From: Taylorella asinigenitalis ATCC 700933
GTDB lineage: Bacteria > Pseudomonadota > Gammaproteobacteria > Burkholderiales > Burkholderiaceae_B
Length of the DNA stretch: 64,000 nucleotides
Direction: 5' to 3'
Assembly (NCBI RefSeq): GCF_000687755.1
Contig: NZ_JHXN01000005.1
Span: 1-64,000, forward strand
The position numbers and the translations under genes are program-made. Each line of letters opens with the position of its first letter. Within the stretch, counting starts at the first letter, position 1. The notes under the pieces are model-generated. The model searched no databases and had not been told where the DNA came from. It saw only the letters and a program-made list of their open reading frames with translations. Positions 44,823 to 53,992 of the stretch are shown in pieces.

Positions 44823-45653
44823 GTGCACCTTCCCGATTTATCAGAATTAAAAGAATCTCTTAATAATCGTGCTAGTCGTCCACCAGTTGATGGCTCGCAC
44901 GATTTATTTTTTAACGGTCGAAAAATTGGCGTTGTGCATCCAAATGTAAGAGACGACCTAATTGGCTTTGCCTATGTAAAGTTTGCTTCAGGCACTTTTA
45001 ATATCGATATGCAAAAAGAGTTATTAGGTCTTGCTGACCCAGAATTGTTTTTTGCCTATAAATGTCAATATTTCAATCAGCTTGCCCAATATTTAAGAAA
45101 TAAAGGGCATGCAAAGCATTGGAGAAACGAGCAAATAACTATTTGGGACTCGGAAACTGAATTCGCACATGTTGAGAGAGCTGTAGTTCGAGAGCTTGGC
45201 ATTACGACTAAGGCCGTTCATGTTAATGCATGGACTCAGGAGAAAAAAATCTATCTTTCTTTGCGAGCACCTAACAAAGCGACTGACCCAAATAAATGGG
45301 ACACTCTTGTTGGGGGCTTAGTTTCAGCAAATGAATCGCTAGAGACGGCTTTAGAGAGAGAGTCTATTGAAGAGGCTGGATTGGATTTAAAGAAACCACC
45401 TTTAATTATCCCTCTGCGTTATATACAAACAATGTATAGACCTTTGGATGAGGGATATCAGATAGAGGAAGTATTTAATGCCGACTATTTAATTCCAGAG
45501 GGAACAAATTTAGAGAATCAAGATGGAGAAGTTACGAAAATCGAAGCTTTTTCAATTGATGAAATAATAGAAAAAATTAGCAATGAAGAAGTGACACTTG
45601 AGGCGAGCATAGTTTTGCTGGATAGTATCGAGCGCATTGCCAAACAGATATAG
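44823..45653 (+). CDS. DUF4743-NUDIX hydrolase
   Basis: The product has 276 residues. The N-terminal part (about 1-110) is a DUF4743-type domain; the C-terminal NUDIX domain has a near-canonical box, [20 protein letters not shown] with AGL, except Ser at a usual hydrophobic site. Plant and fungal relatives of this two-domain form include thiamine-diphosphate-like phosphohydrolases; the substrate here is unknown. The start codon is GTG at 44823, with no clear Shine-Dalgarno sequence; no ATG lies nearby in frame. It is 11 bases before glmU, so it is probably co-transcribed with it. Confidence 0.8.
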   Translation: MHLPDLSELKESLNNRASRPPVDGSHDLFFNGRKIGVVHPNVRDDLIGFAYVKFASGTFNIDMQKELLGLADPELFFAYKCQYFNQLAQYLRNKGHAKHWRNEQITIWDSETEFAHVERAVVRELGITTKAVHVNAWTQEKKIYLSLRAPNKATDPNKWDTLVGGLVSANESLETALERESIEEAGLDLKKPPLIIPLRYIQTMYRPLDEGYQIEEVFNADYLIPEGTNLENQDGEVTKIEAFSIDEIIEKISNEEVTLEASIVLLDSIERIAKQI

Positions 45654-45664
45654 ATGAGAGAAGT

Positions 45665-47047
45665 ATGACACTAAATGTTGTAATTTTGGCCGCAGGTAAG
45701 GGTAAGCGAATGAAATCTGATTTACCCAAGGTTTTACATAACATTGCAGGCAAACCTATGCTTATGCATGTTCTAGATACTGCATCGGCTTTGCAAGCGG
45801 ATACAACAACCGTAGTTATAGGTCATGAAGCGGAAAAAGTAAAACAATCGTGTTCTGAAATGGAAGGGCTAAATTTTGCTCTTCAAGATCCTCCACAAGG
45901 CACAGGTCATGCGGTTTTGCAAGCTGTGCCTTTTTTGAATGCGTCAAGCGATGAGGATAATAAAACGCTAATTTTGTACGGTGATGTGCCTTTGATTTCT
46001 GCTGATACACTGGCACGGCTAATTGATATTTCGGGAAATGGTGTTGGCCTTTTAACTGAGTATTTGGATGACCCGACAGGCTATGGGCGGATTATTAGGA
46101 ATTCATCGGGATTGGTTGATTCGATTGTTGAGCAAAAGGATGCGGCCCCTGATGAATTAAAAATCAAGGAAGTGAATACGGGAATAATTTGTGCACCCAC
46201 TGCTCTATTAAAAAATTGGCTCTCTGAGATTAAAAATGAGAATGCACAGGGCGAGTACTATCTGACGGATATTATCAAATTTGCGAATCGCGATAGCATT
46301 GCCATCACAGCGACGCAGGCTGAGCATAAATATGAAACGGCCGGGGTAAATAGCCGCGTACAATTGGCTGAGCTAGAGACTCAGTATCAGAAGAATCAAG
46401 CAATAGCACTGCTTGAGGAAGGCGTGAGCATTGCCGACCCTGAGCGATTTATTGTGCGTGGGCGGGTGAAGGCTGAGAGCGATGTTTTTATTGATGTTGG
46501 ATGTATATTCGAAGGTGAGGTGGAATTAGGGAAAGGGGTGCGTATAGGTGCGTATTGCCACCTAAAAAATGCGAAGATTGGAGCGAATACGCGCATTGAG
46601 CCATACTCACATATCGAAGGAGCTATTGTCGCAAATGATGCGATAATTGGACCATACGCTAGATTAAGACCTGGTGCAGTTCTGGAAGAGCACAGTCATG
46701 TAGGCAATTTTGTTGAGCTTAAAAAGACGACTTTAGGGGCATATAGCAAGGCCAATCATCTAAGTTATTTAGGTGATGCAACAATTGGCCAACGTGTAAA
46801 TGTAGGTGCGGGCACGATTACTTGCAATTATGATGGCGCAAATAAATTCCAAACTTTCATTGAAGACGAGGCATTTATTGGATCTGATACGCAGCTTATT
46901 GCACCTGTCACTATTGGTAGAGGGGCAACTGTAGCGGCTGGTACAACTGTCATGAAGGATGTGCCTGCTGAGCAACTGGTATTAAATAAAAAATCTCAAG
47001 AACACATATCTGGTTGGTCTCGACCGACGAAGAAAAAAGAGGTATAA
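45665..47047 (+). CDS. glmU: Bifunctional UDP-GlcNAc pyrophosphorylase / glucosamine-1-P acetyltransferase
   Basis: The product has 460 residues. The N-terminal uridylyltransferase has [19 protein letters not shown]; the usual Thr in GxGTRM is Lys. The C-terminal left-handed beta helix carries hexapeptide repeats and the acetyl-CoA site stretch [16 protein letters not shown]. GlmU makes UDP-GlcNAc for peptidoglycan and LPS. Its stop and the MFS gene start are one base apart. Codon-strand ATTGCCA words occur in it several times. Confidence 0.95.
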   Translation: MTLNVVILAAGKGKRMKSDLPKVLHNIAGKPMLMHVLDTASALQADTTTVVIGHEAEKVKQSCSEMEGLNFALQDPPQGTGHAVLQAVPFLNASSDEDNKTLILYGDVPLISADTLARLIDISGNGVGLLTEYLDDPTGYGRIIRNSSGLVDSIVEQKDAAPDELKIKEVNTGIICAPTALLKNWLSEIKNENAQGEYYLTDIIKFANRDSIAITATQAEHKYETAGVNSRVQLAELETQYQKNQAIALLEEGVSIADPERFIVRGRVKAESDVFIDVGCIFEGEVELGKGVRIGAYCHLKNAKIGANTRIEPYSHIEGAIVANDAIIGPYARLRPGAVLEEHSHVGNFVELKKTTLGAYSKANHLSYLGDATIGQRVNVGAGTITCNYDGANKFQTFIEDEAFIGSDTQLIAPVTIGRGATVAAGTTVMKDVPAEQLVLNKKSQEHISGWSRPTKKKEV

Positions 47048-47048
47048 A

Positions 47049-48410
47049 ATGGACTCTAAACATGATGGTCTTCCAAAGCCACAACTCTATTGGGCCGTAT
47101 TTTGCCTATTCTCTGTAATTGCAGTCTGCGTAATTGACGGCATTATCACAAACATTGCCCTCCCTACAATTCAACGCGATTTCGGTGTAACTCAGCAAGA
47201 ATCCATCTGGGTAATTAATGCATACAATATCGTCCTAATTTCCGCTTTATTTACTTTCAGTTCGCTTGCCGATAGATTTGGGTTTAAGAGACTTTTGCGT
47301 GTAGGGCTTGTTGTTTTCGGGATTGGAGCTTTCGGAAGTTTGCTTTCACAATCTCTAACCATGCTTATTTGTACACGCATTATTCAAGGATTTGGGGCGG
47401 CCATACTTATGTCCTTGACTGGTGGGCTTTTGCGAAACATATATCCTAAAGAAAGAGTTGCTATGGGCATCGCCTTTAATGGCATGGTTATCGGTGCGTG
47501 CGCACTAATTGCTCCGTCTTTAGGTGCTTTTATTATCGGCATATCCGACTGGCATTGGATTTATGGATTTTCCATTCCAATCATTATTCTAGGATTGTTG
47601 TTGTCTCGTTTTCTTCCTCGTCTCCCTCGGGTTAAAAAAGCTATCGATTATAAAAGTGCCCTACTCAATGCCATAACTTTTGGAAGCCTAGTAGCTGGTC
47701 TTGATATCATATATAGCAATACTTTATTAGGTGTAATTTTGTTGGTAGTTTCACTCGCAAGTGTGATTACGCTTTATAAGCATTCATTGGCACAGGAGCA
47801 TCCAATGGTGCCTGTAGATTTGCTTAAGATAGTTTCCTTTAGAGATGCTGCATTAGTTTCGGCTTTTGCATTTATATCTTCAACTGCAAGCATGGTTGCA
47901 ACACCGTTTTATTTTGAACATGTTTTAGGATACAACACTAAGACTGTGGGGCTAATATTTAGTTCATGGCCAGTGGCAGGATTTATTATGGGACCAATAT
48001 CGGCTAAATTAAGCGCAAGATTTCCTGCGGCATTGCTTGCTGGTATAGGAAGTTTGATTTTAACTGGTGGCTTGATTATGTTCGCATTATTGCCAACTGA
48101 TAGTGCGAAATATATGTATGCTTTAGCACTATTTATTTCAGGGCTTGGATTTGGCTTTTTACAAACCCCAAATGGTAAGACTTTGCTTTTAGCGGCACCT
48201 CAAAATCGAGCAAGTGCGGCGGGCGGCATGCAAGCTACATCAAGGATCTTCGGACAGTGTGTTGGCGGAGCTTTAGTTGCAACCTCCTTCTCCATAAATT
48301 CTGAAGAGGGTGCTTATTATGGGATTATTCTTAGTGTCGTGGCAGCGATAATTGCTGCAATAATCAATCTCTACCGATTTATAACAAAACAAGATTCGCA
48401 AGTTATATAG
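47049..48410 (+). CDS. MFS exporter, DHA2-like
   Basis: The product has 453 residues and about 14 membrane spans. Motif A is SLADRFGFKRLLRVG, and the antiporter motif C region is GAILMSLTGGLLRN-like, with GIAFNGMVIGACALIAPSLG later. An N-terminal DGIITNIALPTIQRDFG matches the DHA2 drug:H+ antiporter motif (D1: D-x-x-x-v-N-x-A-l-P-x-I). The likely role is proton-driven export of a drug or metabolite; substrate unknown. It starts one base after glmU and ends overlapping rmlBC by 8 bases convergently. Confidence 0.82.
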   Translation: MDSKHDGLPKPQLYWAVFCLFSVIAVCVIDGIITNIALPTIQRDFGVTQQESIWVINAYNIVLISALFTFSSLADRFGFKRLLRVGLVVFGIGAFGSLLSQSLTMLICTRIIQGFGAAILMSLTGGLLRNIYPKERVAMGIAFNGMVIGACALIAPSLGAFIIGISDWHWIYGFSIPIIILGLLLSRFLPRLPRVKKAIDYKSALLNAITFGSLVAGLDIIYSNTLLGVILLVVSLASVITLYKHSLAQEHPMVPVDLLKIVSFRDAALVSAFAFISSTASMVATPFYFEHVLGYNTKTVGLIFSSWPVAGFIMGPISAKLSARFPAALLAGIGSLILTGGLIMFALLPTDSAKYMYALALFISGLGFGFLQTPNGKTLLLAAPQNRASAAGGMQATSRIFGQCVGGALVATSFSINSEEGAYYGIILSVVAAIIAAIINLYRFITKQDSQVI

Positions 48411-49917
48411 TCTTTAGAAATTCCGACCAAGTCAAACCCTCTATATCATTTTGGGAGAGTATAAATTCATTGGGCATCATATATTTTGTCCAGTTTATAC
48501 CAAGATCCTTATCGTTATATAAGATTGTGTTTTGATCAAGAGGATCCCAAAATTCAGAAAGCTTATACATAACATATGACTCACTGCTTAAAGTTAAGTA
48601 TCCATGAGCATATCCAGCTGGCACAATTATCGATTGACCTTGCTTTAGATTAAAATACTCGCATTTTCCAAATGATTGAGAATGCGGTCTTATGTCTAAT
48701 ACAACATCTAGAATTTCTCCATCTAGCACCTCAATCAATTTCGCCTGAGGTTTATTGCGTTGAAAATGTAAGCCTCTGATAACTCCCTGGAATGAATGCG
48801 TTAAATTCTCTTGGACCAAGTGAGCACCCGCTTGTTTATCGTAAGATGAAAAAAATCTTGGACTCACGCTACCTCGCTGATCTGGAAACGACTTGTGTTC
48901 TATGCGACGGGCTTGTGGAAGATCTTTATGTGGCAATGCTTCTGCCCTTTCTCTTTCATTTTGAATTAATTCATCTATCGAGTCTTGAAACGATTTTTTC
49001 GCCGTCCAACCAGTTTGTGCCTTTAATTTATCCGAATTAATGGCATACCGCATATCGTGCCCAGGCCTATCGTCCACAAATTCGATAAGCTGTTTATAAG
49101 AGCCATTTTTATGAGGAACTAGCTGGTCCATGTGCTCGCAAATTAAGTCAGCAACTTCAATATTTGTAAAGGATTCAGAACTCGTTATATTGTAGATTTG
49201 GCCGCTAAATCCAATATCTGAAGTGAGCACAGCGTGGATAGCTTCGCAATGATCTTGAACATGAAGCCATTCGCGGGATGCGAGACCATTGCCATATATA
49301 GGGATAGGCTTCCAATTCAAAGCATTATTTATTATTTTAGGAATTAGCTTTTCGCAATGCTGTCCAGAGCCATAATTATTGCAGGAGCGCGTAATAATAG
49401 CTGGCAATGAATACGTTTTCGTCCACGCTTGCACAAAATGCTCAGCAGCAGCTTTAGAAGCGGAATACGGATTTGTAGGCTTGATTGCATCGGTTTCAAG
49501 AGACGGCTTTTCCATGGGGTTTAGCGAACCATACACTTCATCAGTCGATATATAAACGAACCTAAGTTTATGCCCAGTTTCATCTATATGCTGCTTACAT
49601 ACGTCCAATAAATCATGCGTTCCGTACACATTATTTTGCAAAAAAGGGCGCGCATCTTGAATGGATCTATCCACGTGCGTATGGGCTGCAAAATGAACCA
49701 CCGTGTCAATCCTTCTTGTTCTCAAATGATTGAGTATGGTTTTTTGCTCGCATATATCCATTTGGAAAAACTCATCACCTAATGGATCATTAATCGCAGA
49801 ATATGAGAGATTATCTATATTTTCAATAAACTCATATTGCTTAGATGGATGGTTGAGTGCGAATTTCACGAAGTGATGGCCGATAAAGCCACAACCACCC
49901 GTAACTAAAACACGCAT
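48403..49917 (-). CDS. Fused dTDP-glucose 4,6-dehydratase / dTDP-4-dehydrorhamnose 3,5-epimerase
   Basis: The product has 504 residues with two complete enzymes in one chain. Residues 1 to about 330 are RmlB: the NAD-binding GGCGFIGHHFVKFA, catalytic STDEVYGS (Thr-Asp-Glu) and YSASKAAAEHF (Tyr/Lys). Residues about 343-504 are RmlC: HKSFPDQRGSVSPRFF, GVIRGLHFQ with the catalytic His, and VPAGYAHGYLTLS. Together they turn dTDP-glucose into dTDP-4-keto-rhamnose, precursor of rhamnose for O-antigen or LPS core. RmlA and RmlD are not in the window. The dehydratase-epimerase order fused in this way is uncommon. Its start is one base before lipA's end. Confidence 0.9.
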   Translation of the reverse strand: MRVLVTGGCGFIGHHFVKFALNHPSKQYEFIENIDNLSYSAINDPLGDEFFQMDICEQKTILNHLRTRRIDTVVHFAAHTHVDRSIQDARPFLQNNVYGTHDLLDVCKQHIDETGHKLRFVYISTDEVYGSLNPMEKPSLETDAIKPTNPYSASKAAAEHFVQAWTKTYSLPAIITRSCNNYGSGQHCEKLIPKIINNALNWKPIPIYGNGLASREWLHVQDHCEAIHAVLTSDIGFSGQIYNITSSESFTNIEVADLICEHMDQLVPHKNGSYKQLIEFVDDRPGHDMRYAINSDKLKAQTGWTAKKSFQDSIDELIQNERERAEALPHKDLPQARRIEHKSFPDQRGSVSPRFFSSYDKQAGAHLVQENLTHSFQGVIRGLHFQRNKPQAKLIEVLDGEILDVVLDIRPHSQSFGKCEYFNLKQGQSIIVPAGYAHGYLTLSSESYVMYKLSEFWDPLDQNTILYNDKDLGINWTKYMMPNEFILSQNDIEGLTWSEFLKTI

Positions 49918-50904
49918 TTAAACGGACTCCAAACCCGCCTGATGAGCCTGTTGATCAGCATGATATGAAGAGCGAACCAAAGCACCGACGGCCGCATGTG
50001 AGAATCCCATAGCCTTAGCCTCCTCTTCAAACATAGCAAAAGTTTTAGGTGTCACATATCTTAGGACAGGAAGATGGTGATCCGAGGGTTGCAAATACTG
50101 CCCAATAGTAAGCATCTCAATATCGTGGTCACGCATATCTCTCATAACTTGGAGAATTTCTTCATCTGTTTCACCTAAACCTACCATCAATCCAGATTTC
50201 GTAGGGACGCCTGGATACATGGCTTTAAAATCTTTAAGAAGCTTTAAAGAGTGCATATAATCGGCCCCTGGGCGAGATTGTTTATAAAGACGCGGCACCG
50301 TTTCTAAATTATGATTCATCACATCTGGCAATGCTTTTGCAAATATATCTAAAGCTCTCTCTAAACGACCTCTGAAATCTGGAACCAACACTTCTATCTG
50401 AGTTTTAGGAGATTGCTCTCTGATTTCACTTATGCAATCTACATAATGTTGAGCACCGCCATCGCGTAAATCATCACGGTCTACAGAAGTAATCACCACA
50501 TATCTTAAACCCATGCGAGCCACTGATTTAGCAAGGTTTTTTGGTTCATTAATGTCCAAGGGATCTGGACGACCATGTCCGACATCACAAAACGGGCAAC
50601 GTCGTGTACACTTATCGCCCATAATCATAAATGTAGCAGTACCACGTCCAAAACATTCACCTATATTAGGACAAGAGGCTTCTTCGCAGACGGTAACCAT
50701 TTTATTTTCGCGAAGAATGCCCTTAATCTCTGAAAATTTTGAGTTAGTAGGGGCAACTTTTACACGAATCCACTCAGGTTTTTTTATTTTTTCAGCAGGC
50801 ACTATTTTAATTGGAATTCTCGATGTTTTATCGAAAGACTTTTGTTTTTTTGTAGCGTCGTACGAATGATCTTTATCTGCAGGAGCTGAATTTTGAATAG
50901 ACAT
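49918..50904 (-). CDS. lipA: Lipoyl synthase LipA
   Basis: The product has 328 residues. Two iron-sulfur cluster motifs are complete: the auxiliary [12 protein letters not shown] and the radical-SAM CTRRCPFC (CxxxCxxC), with the C-terminal [10 protein letters not shown] end. It inserts two sulfur atoms into octanoyl groups on lipoate-dependent proteins. lipB is about 1.2 kb upstream on the same strand but not adjacent. Its promoter lies in the 50905-51047 spacer, for which I cannot fix boxes. The start is ATG 50904. Confidence 0.96.
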   Translation of the reverse strand: MSIQNSAPADKDHSYDATKKQKSFDKTSRIPIKIVPAEKIKKPEWIRVKVAPTNSKFSEIKGILRENKMVTVCEEASCPNIGECFGRGTATFMIMGDKCTRRCPFCDVGHGRPDPLDINEPKNLAKSVARMGLRYVVITSVDRDDLRDGGAQHYVDCISEIREQSPKTQIEVLVPDFRGRLERALDIFAKALPDVMNHNLETVPRLYKQSRPGADYMHSLKLLKDFKAMYPGVPTKSGLMVGLGETDEEILQVMRDMRDHDIEMLTIGQYLQPSDHHLPVLRYVTPKTFAMFEEEAKAMGFSHAAVGALVRSSYHADQQAHQAGLESV

Positions 50905-51047
50905 TAGTTATAGCCAATCTTAAGGACTTTGCGTTATTTTATAGATTCTAAATTATAACTAAGTTGTAAATTGGCGAGAGCCTTTATCTATTTTATTAGT
51001 CGACTCTCATAACCTGCGAAATAGAGGATTGAAATTTTAATTTTGAT

Positions 51048-51086
51048 AAAACCACTTTGAGTTGTTTAATTACTTAAAGTGGTTTT
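51048..51086. terminator. Hairpin terminator between the 173-aa membrane protein and lipA
   Basis: AAAACCACTTT (51048-51058) and AAAGTGGTTTT (51076-51086) form a perfect 11-pair stem with a 17-base loop. On the minus strand it follows the stop at 51117 and leads into TTTTATCAAAATT. It separates that gene from lipA. Confidence 0.85.
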
Positions 51087-51116
51087 CAAAATATACGGGC
51101 TATATAGGATTTGCAA

Positions 51117-51638
51117 TTATAAAGCTATGTGTTCTTTAGAAACTTTAAGCAAATTCTTAGGACTTGGATCTGCATTTGCTCCAAATACTTTTAAAACATT
51201 TTGTGAGGTTTGAAAGTAATAAATCCAAAGAACAACTAATATTGCAGTAAATGCTAATTCAAGAAGGGTAACTAGAAATCCGCTTGGCCCCACACCAAAT
51301 CCACGAGTAAACGAGGATATTAAAAAGTAAAAGAAAATAGAAGTAATAGCGATTACAAGCCATTCAGTACATAAAGTTTTTACTACCATAGTTGGTGTGT
51401 TAGGGCTTCTAGTTTTAGCTACAAAAGCTGTTATTCTTTTGAAAAGAATCCATCCCACAATTACTATAGCAATTAGAGTAACTAACCCAATTAGTACTGT
51501 TTCAGTTGTATGAAATCCAATACTACCAGTTAAAAAAGGTATAGTAATTTTGAAAAGTACATATATTAAAACTAAAGCAGTAAAGATATCTAAAATAAAA
51601 AATAAAGCCAATAATCCAGACAGACCCAAAATCATCAT
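51117..51638 (-). CDS. Hypothetical inner-membrane protein, four helices
   Basis: The product has 173 residues, about four membrane helices (near 5-33, 45-66, 90-111 and 122-143) and a short cytoplasmic C-terminal tail. I do not recognise a family. It begins with ATGATG after a GGGAG Shine-Dalgarno sequence and lies between two intrinsic terminators (51653-51675 upstream, 51048-51086 downstream). It must therefore have its own promoter overlapping the preceding terminator or rely on read-through. Confidence 0.7.
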   Translation of the reverse strand: MMILGLSGLLALFFILDIFTALVLIYVLFKITIPFLTGSIGFHTTETVLIGLVTLIAIVIVGWILFKRITAFVAKTRSPNTPTMVVKTLCTEWLVIAITSIFFYFLISSFTRGFGVGPSGFLVTLLELAFTAILVVLWIYYFQTSQNVLKVFGANADPSPKNLLKVSKEHIAL

Positions 51639-51652
51639 AATCTCCCAAAAAA

Positions 51653-51675
51653 ATACCCCGATTCCTTCGGGGTAT
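51653..51675 (-). terminator. Terminator after the BamE-like lipoprotein gene
   Basis: ATACCCCGA (51653-51661) pairs with TCGGGGTAT (51667-51675) around TTCCT. On the minus strand it is followed by seven T residues (51647-51653). It is a classic intrinsic terminator, 10 bases after the stop of the lipoprotein gene and 15 bases before the next start. Confidence 0.95.
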
Positions 51676-51685
51676 AAAATAAAAA

Positions 51686-52069
51686 CTATTTAGTTTGTGC
51701 GAAATATCCAGCACACTCAGGTTGTCTCCAATAGAAGCTTCTAGCAACCTTATTACTATCAAATAGAATCTTAAATTGGCATGACTTTTTAACGCCTTTA
51801 TCTTCTGTATGGAACAAGTAATCCCATTCAGCAACATTAAAACCTTCAGAGAAGTGTGGAGCACCTACAAGTTGATAAATATCTTGTTTATTTAAACCTG
51901 TTTTGATTTCACGTACAGCATGTTTTGGTGGTGTAGAACCAGCAATAAACTCAGTTACATCCGGCCATTTAATTTCAGATTTAGCCATGCCATCTTGAGA
52001 AACTTCAGTCATAGTACCGCAAGCAGTTAGACCAAGAGAAAGCATTACAGGTAAAGCTAATTTATTCAT
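51686..52069 (-). CDS. BamE/SmpA-domain lipoprotein, short form
   Basis: The product has 127 residues from ATG 52069, which I chose over the longer frame to 52147. The chosen start has an AGGA 6 bases upstream and directly begins a lipoprotein signal (MNKLALPVMLSLGLTAC, Cys about 17). The domain (about 50-120; REIKTGLNKQDIYQLVGAP, EGFNVAEWDYLFHT, then KSCQFKILFD) is the SmpA/OmlA type of BamE, an outer-membrane assembly lipoprotein. Some Burkholderiales homologues carry a further OmpA domain, which is absent here. It may act in the BAM complex or only share the fold. A TGTAACAATTGGC element lies 54 bases upstream. Confidence 0.75.
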   Translation of the reverse strand: MNKLALPVMLSLGLTACGTMTEVSQDGMAKSEIKWPDVTEFIAGSTPPKHAVREIKTGLNKQDIYQLVGAPHFSEGFNVAEWDYLFHTEDKGVKKSCQFKILFDSNKVARSFYWRQPECAGYFAQTK

Positions 52070-52136
52070 ATATAGTCCTAGTAAATTTGGGAAATTATAA
52101 AATTCGATTATTACACTTATTTTGTAACAATTGGCT

Positions 52137-52793
52137 TTAGCAATCAAATTTAAGCAATAACTTCATTTTAGTCAATAAAATCTGCTTAATTTTATCAATA
52201 TTGCCAACATTTAGGATTGATTTCACATCAACTACCTTTAATTTTTCAAATCCACAGGGATTTATTCCTAAAAAAGGTGATAGATCCATATCAACATTTA
52301 AGGCTAATCCATGATATGTATGGCCTCTAGAGACTTTAATACCTAAAGACGCAATCTTAGAGAGGCTTGAATTTTCCGATGGTATATAAACGCCAGGTGC
52401 TCCAGGATTTCTCTGTGCATTTGTAATACCTATTTCAGAAAGCGTTTGAATTACACTCTCTTCTAAAAGAGAGACATATTCTTTAACGAAAAGATTTTTT
52501 CTGTGCAGATTAATAAGGGGGTATACAACTAATTGACCAGGTCCATGATATGTTACTTGTCCGCCTCTATTAGTTCTTATTACTGGAATTTGATGTGGGT
52601 TTAGTACATGTTTTAATTCACCTGCAACACCTAGGGTATAGACTGGGTTATGCTCGACAAACCATATTTCATCTTCAGAATCCACAGAACGAGATTCCGT
52701 AAATGATTTCATATCATTAAAGATTTTGAGGTAATCCTGAGGCGAGTCAAATTCTCTAACAACAAGCTTTGTTTCAACAAGATTAGGCATCAA
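52137..52793 (-). CDS. lipB: Octanoyltransferase LipB
   Basis: The product has 218 residues. RGGQVTYHGPGQLVVYPL, the conserved Lys in LGIKVSRGHTYHG and the active-site Cys in NPCGFEKLKVVDV identify LipB, which moves octanoate from ACP to lipoate-dependent enzymes. The start overlaps the ybeD stop by 4 bases, so the two are translationally coupled. The final 60 bases extend past the domain to the BamE-like gene. Confidence 0.95.
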   Translation of the reverse strand: MMPNLVETKLVVREFDSPQDYLKIFNDMKSFTESRSVDSEDEIWFVEHNPVYTLGVAGELKHVLNPHQIPVIRTNRGGQVTYHGPGQLVVYPLINLHRKNLFVKEYVSLLEESVIQTLSEIGITNAQRNPGAPGVYIPSENSSLSKIASLGIKVSRGHTYHGLALNVDMDLSPFLGINPCGFEKLKVVDVKSILNVGNIDKIKQILLTKMKLLLKFDC

Positions 52794-53089
52794 AGTACCA
52801 TTTTGACTTTTTTATGGGCGTGAAAATCTCTATAAATATTATCAAGTTGCTCCCTTGATACGGCCCTAACCGTAAACGTATATCCGACATACGTCCCTTT
52901 AGAGCTTGGTCTAATCTCAACGGTTTCTCTTTGAAAAGTTTTATCGTGACCGAAAACCAATTCTAATAATTCATCGAGTACAGTTTCACCCGCTTCAGCC
53001 ATAACTTTAATGGGAAAATCGCTAGGATACTCAATCAAAGATTCTTCGGGAGGAATTTCCCGAAGACCTAAATCACTTTCTAAACTCAT
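52790..53089 (-). CDS. ybeD: YbeD family (DUF493) protein
   Basis: The product has 99 residues. IEYPSDFPIKVMAEAG near the start and YVGYTFTVRAVSREQLDNIYR near the end are the DUF493 signature, an ACT-like fold. It lies between dat and lipB, as in many proteobacteria (dacA-ybeD-lipB), with 4-base overlaps on both sides. The family function is unknown, but the position suggests a link to lipoylation or cell-wall metabolism. Confidence 0.9.
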   Translation of the reverse strand: MSLESDLGLREIPPEESLIEYPSDFPIKVMAEAGETVLDELLELVFGHDKTFQRETVEIRPSSKGTYVGYTFTVRAVSREQLDNIYRDFHAHKKVKMVL

Positions 53090-53964
53090 AGAGCTGCTAA
53101 AACTTCATCGTGTGCTTGACGCATTTTCTTATAGATTGGACCAGGTTTGCCGTCTCCTACTGGTTTGCCATCTAATGTAGTAACAGCTGTAACCTCTTTA
53201 GAAGCAGAGGAAATCATGATTTCATCAGCTTCGTAGACCTCTTGTTTAGTAATTTTCTTAAGTTCAAATGGTACACCAGCTTTCTGTGCAAGCTCTTCAA
53301 ATAAGCCAAATCGAATTCCTTCAAGTTTAAGATTATCTTTCAAAGGCCCCATAAATTTACCGTCTTTTACAATCCAAAAGTTAGAGCAAGAACCTTCAGT
53401 TAATAAACCATCACGGAATTGAATTACTTCATAAACTCCGCTATCAACTGCATGTTGGTTTGCTAGAACATTTCCCAACAATGAAATAGATTTAATGTCG
53501 CAATGAAGCCAACGCTTATCATCAAAGCTAACCACAGCAATTCCTTCTTCACGTACTTTTTGAGATGGAGGATTAAATGGCATACTCATTGCAAAAATAG
53601 TAGCTGGAACTGGTGGATTTGGAAATGCATGTGTGCGGGCAGCTACTCCACGAGTCACTTGCAGATAAATAAAGTTATAGTCCCATGGTGACTCTTGGAT
53701 TAATTTTGTAAATAAGTCCTTAAAGAATTGCTCATCTTTTCCTGAATCTAAACCGATTTTCTTCAAGCTTCTCATAAGTCTTGCTACGTGATGTTCCATG
53801 CGGAAAGGCTTGCGATTATATGCAGGAACAACTTCATAAATACCATCACCGAAAATAAAGCCCCTGTCTAAAACAGAAATCTTAGCTTCACTGATATTAA
53901 CCATCTCTCCATTTAAATAGATTGGATAGTCACGATCAACCCCTTGTATCATAGGCATATTCAT
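53086..53964 (-). CDS. dat: D-amino acid aminotransferase
   Basis: The product has 292 residues of PLP fold type IV. GDGIYEVVPAYNRKPF near the N terminus, the Schiff-base lysine in HCDIKSISLLGN (about 148) and the TEGSCSNFWIVKDG phosphate-binding region agree with D-alanine transaminase-like enzymes. It could make D-amino acids for peptidoglycan, fitting its position beside dacC. A branched-chain aminotransferase relative is the alternative but the motifs favour Dat. Confidence 0.85.
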   Translation of the reverse strand: MNMPMIQGVDRDYPIYLNGEMVNISEAKISVLDRGFIFGDGIYEVVPAYNRKPFRMEHHVARLMRSLKKIGLDSGKDEQFFKDLFTKLIQESPWDYNFIYLQVTRGVAARTHAFPNPPVPATIFAMSMPFNPPSQKVREEGIAVVSFDDKRWLHCDIKSISLLGNVLANQHAVDSGVYEVIQFRDGLLTEGSCSNFWIVKDGKFMGPLKDNLKLEGIRFGLFEELAQKAGVPFELKKITKQEVYEADEIMISSASKEVTAVTTLDGKPVGDGKPGPIYKKMRQAHDEVLAAL

Positions 53965-53992
53965 ATTACTTTCCCTTATTTTTAAATTAATA

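Noticed and set aside
52070-52147. Longer start (52147) for the BamE-like lipoprotein
   Set aside because: It would place 26 residues ahead of a lipoprotein signal and lacks a ribosome site; 52069 has both.
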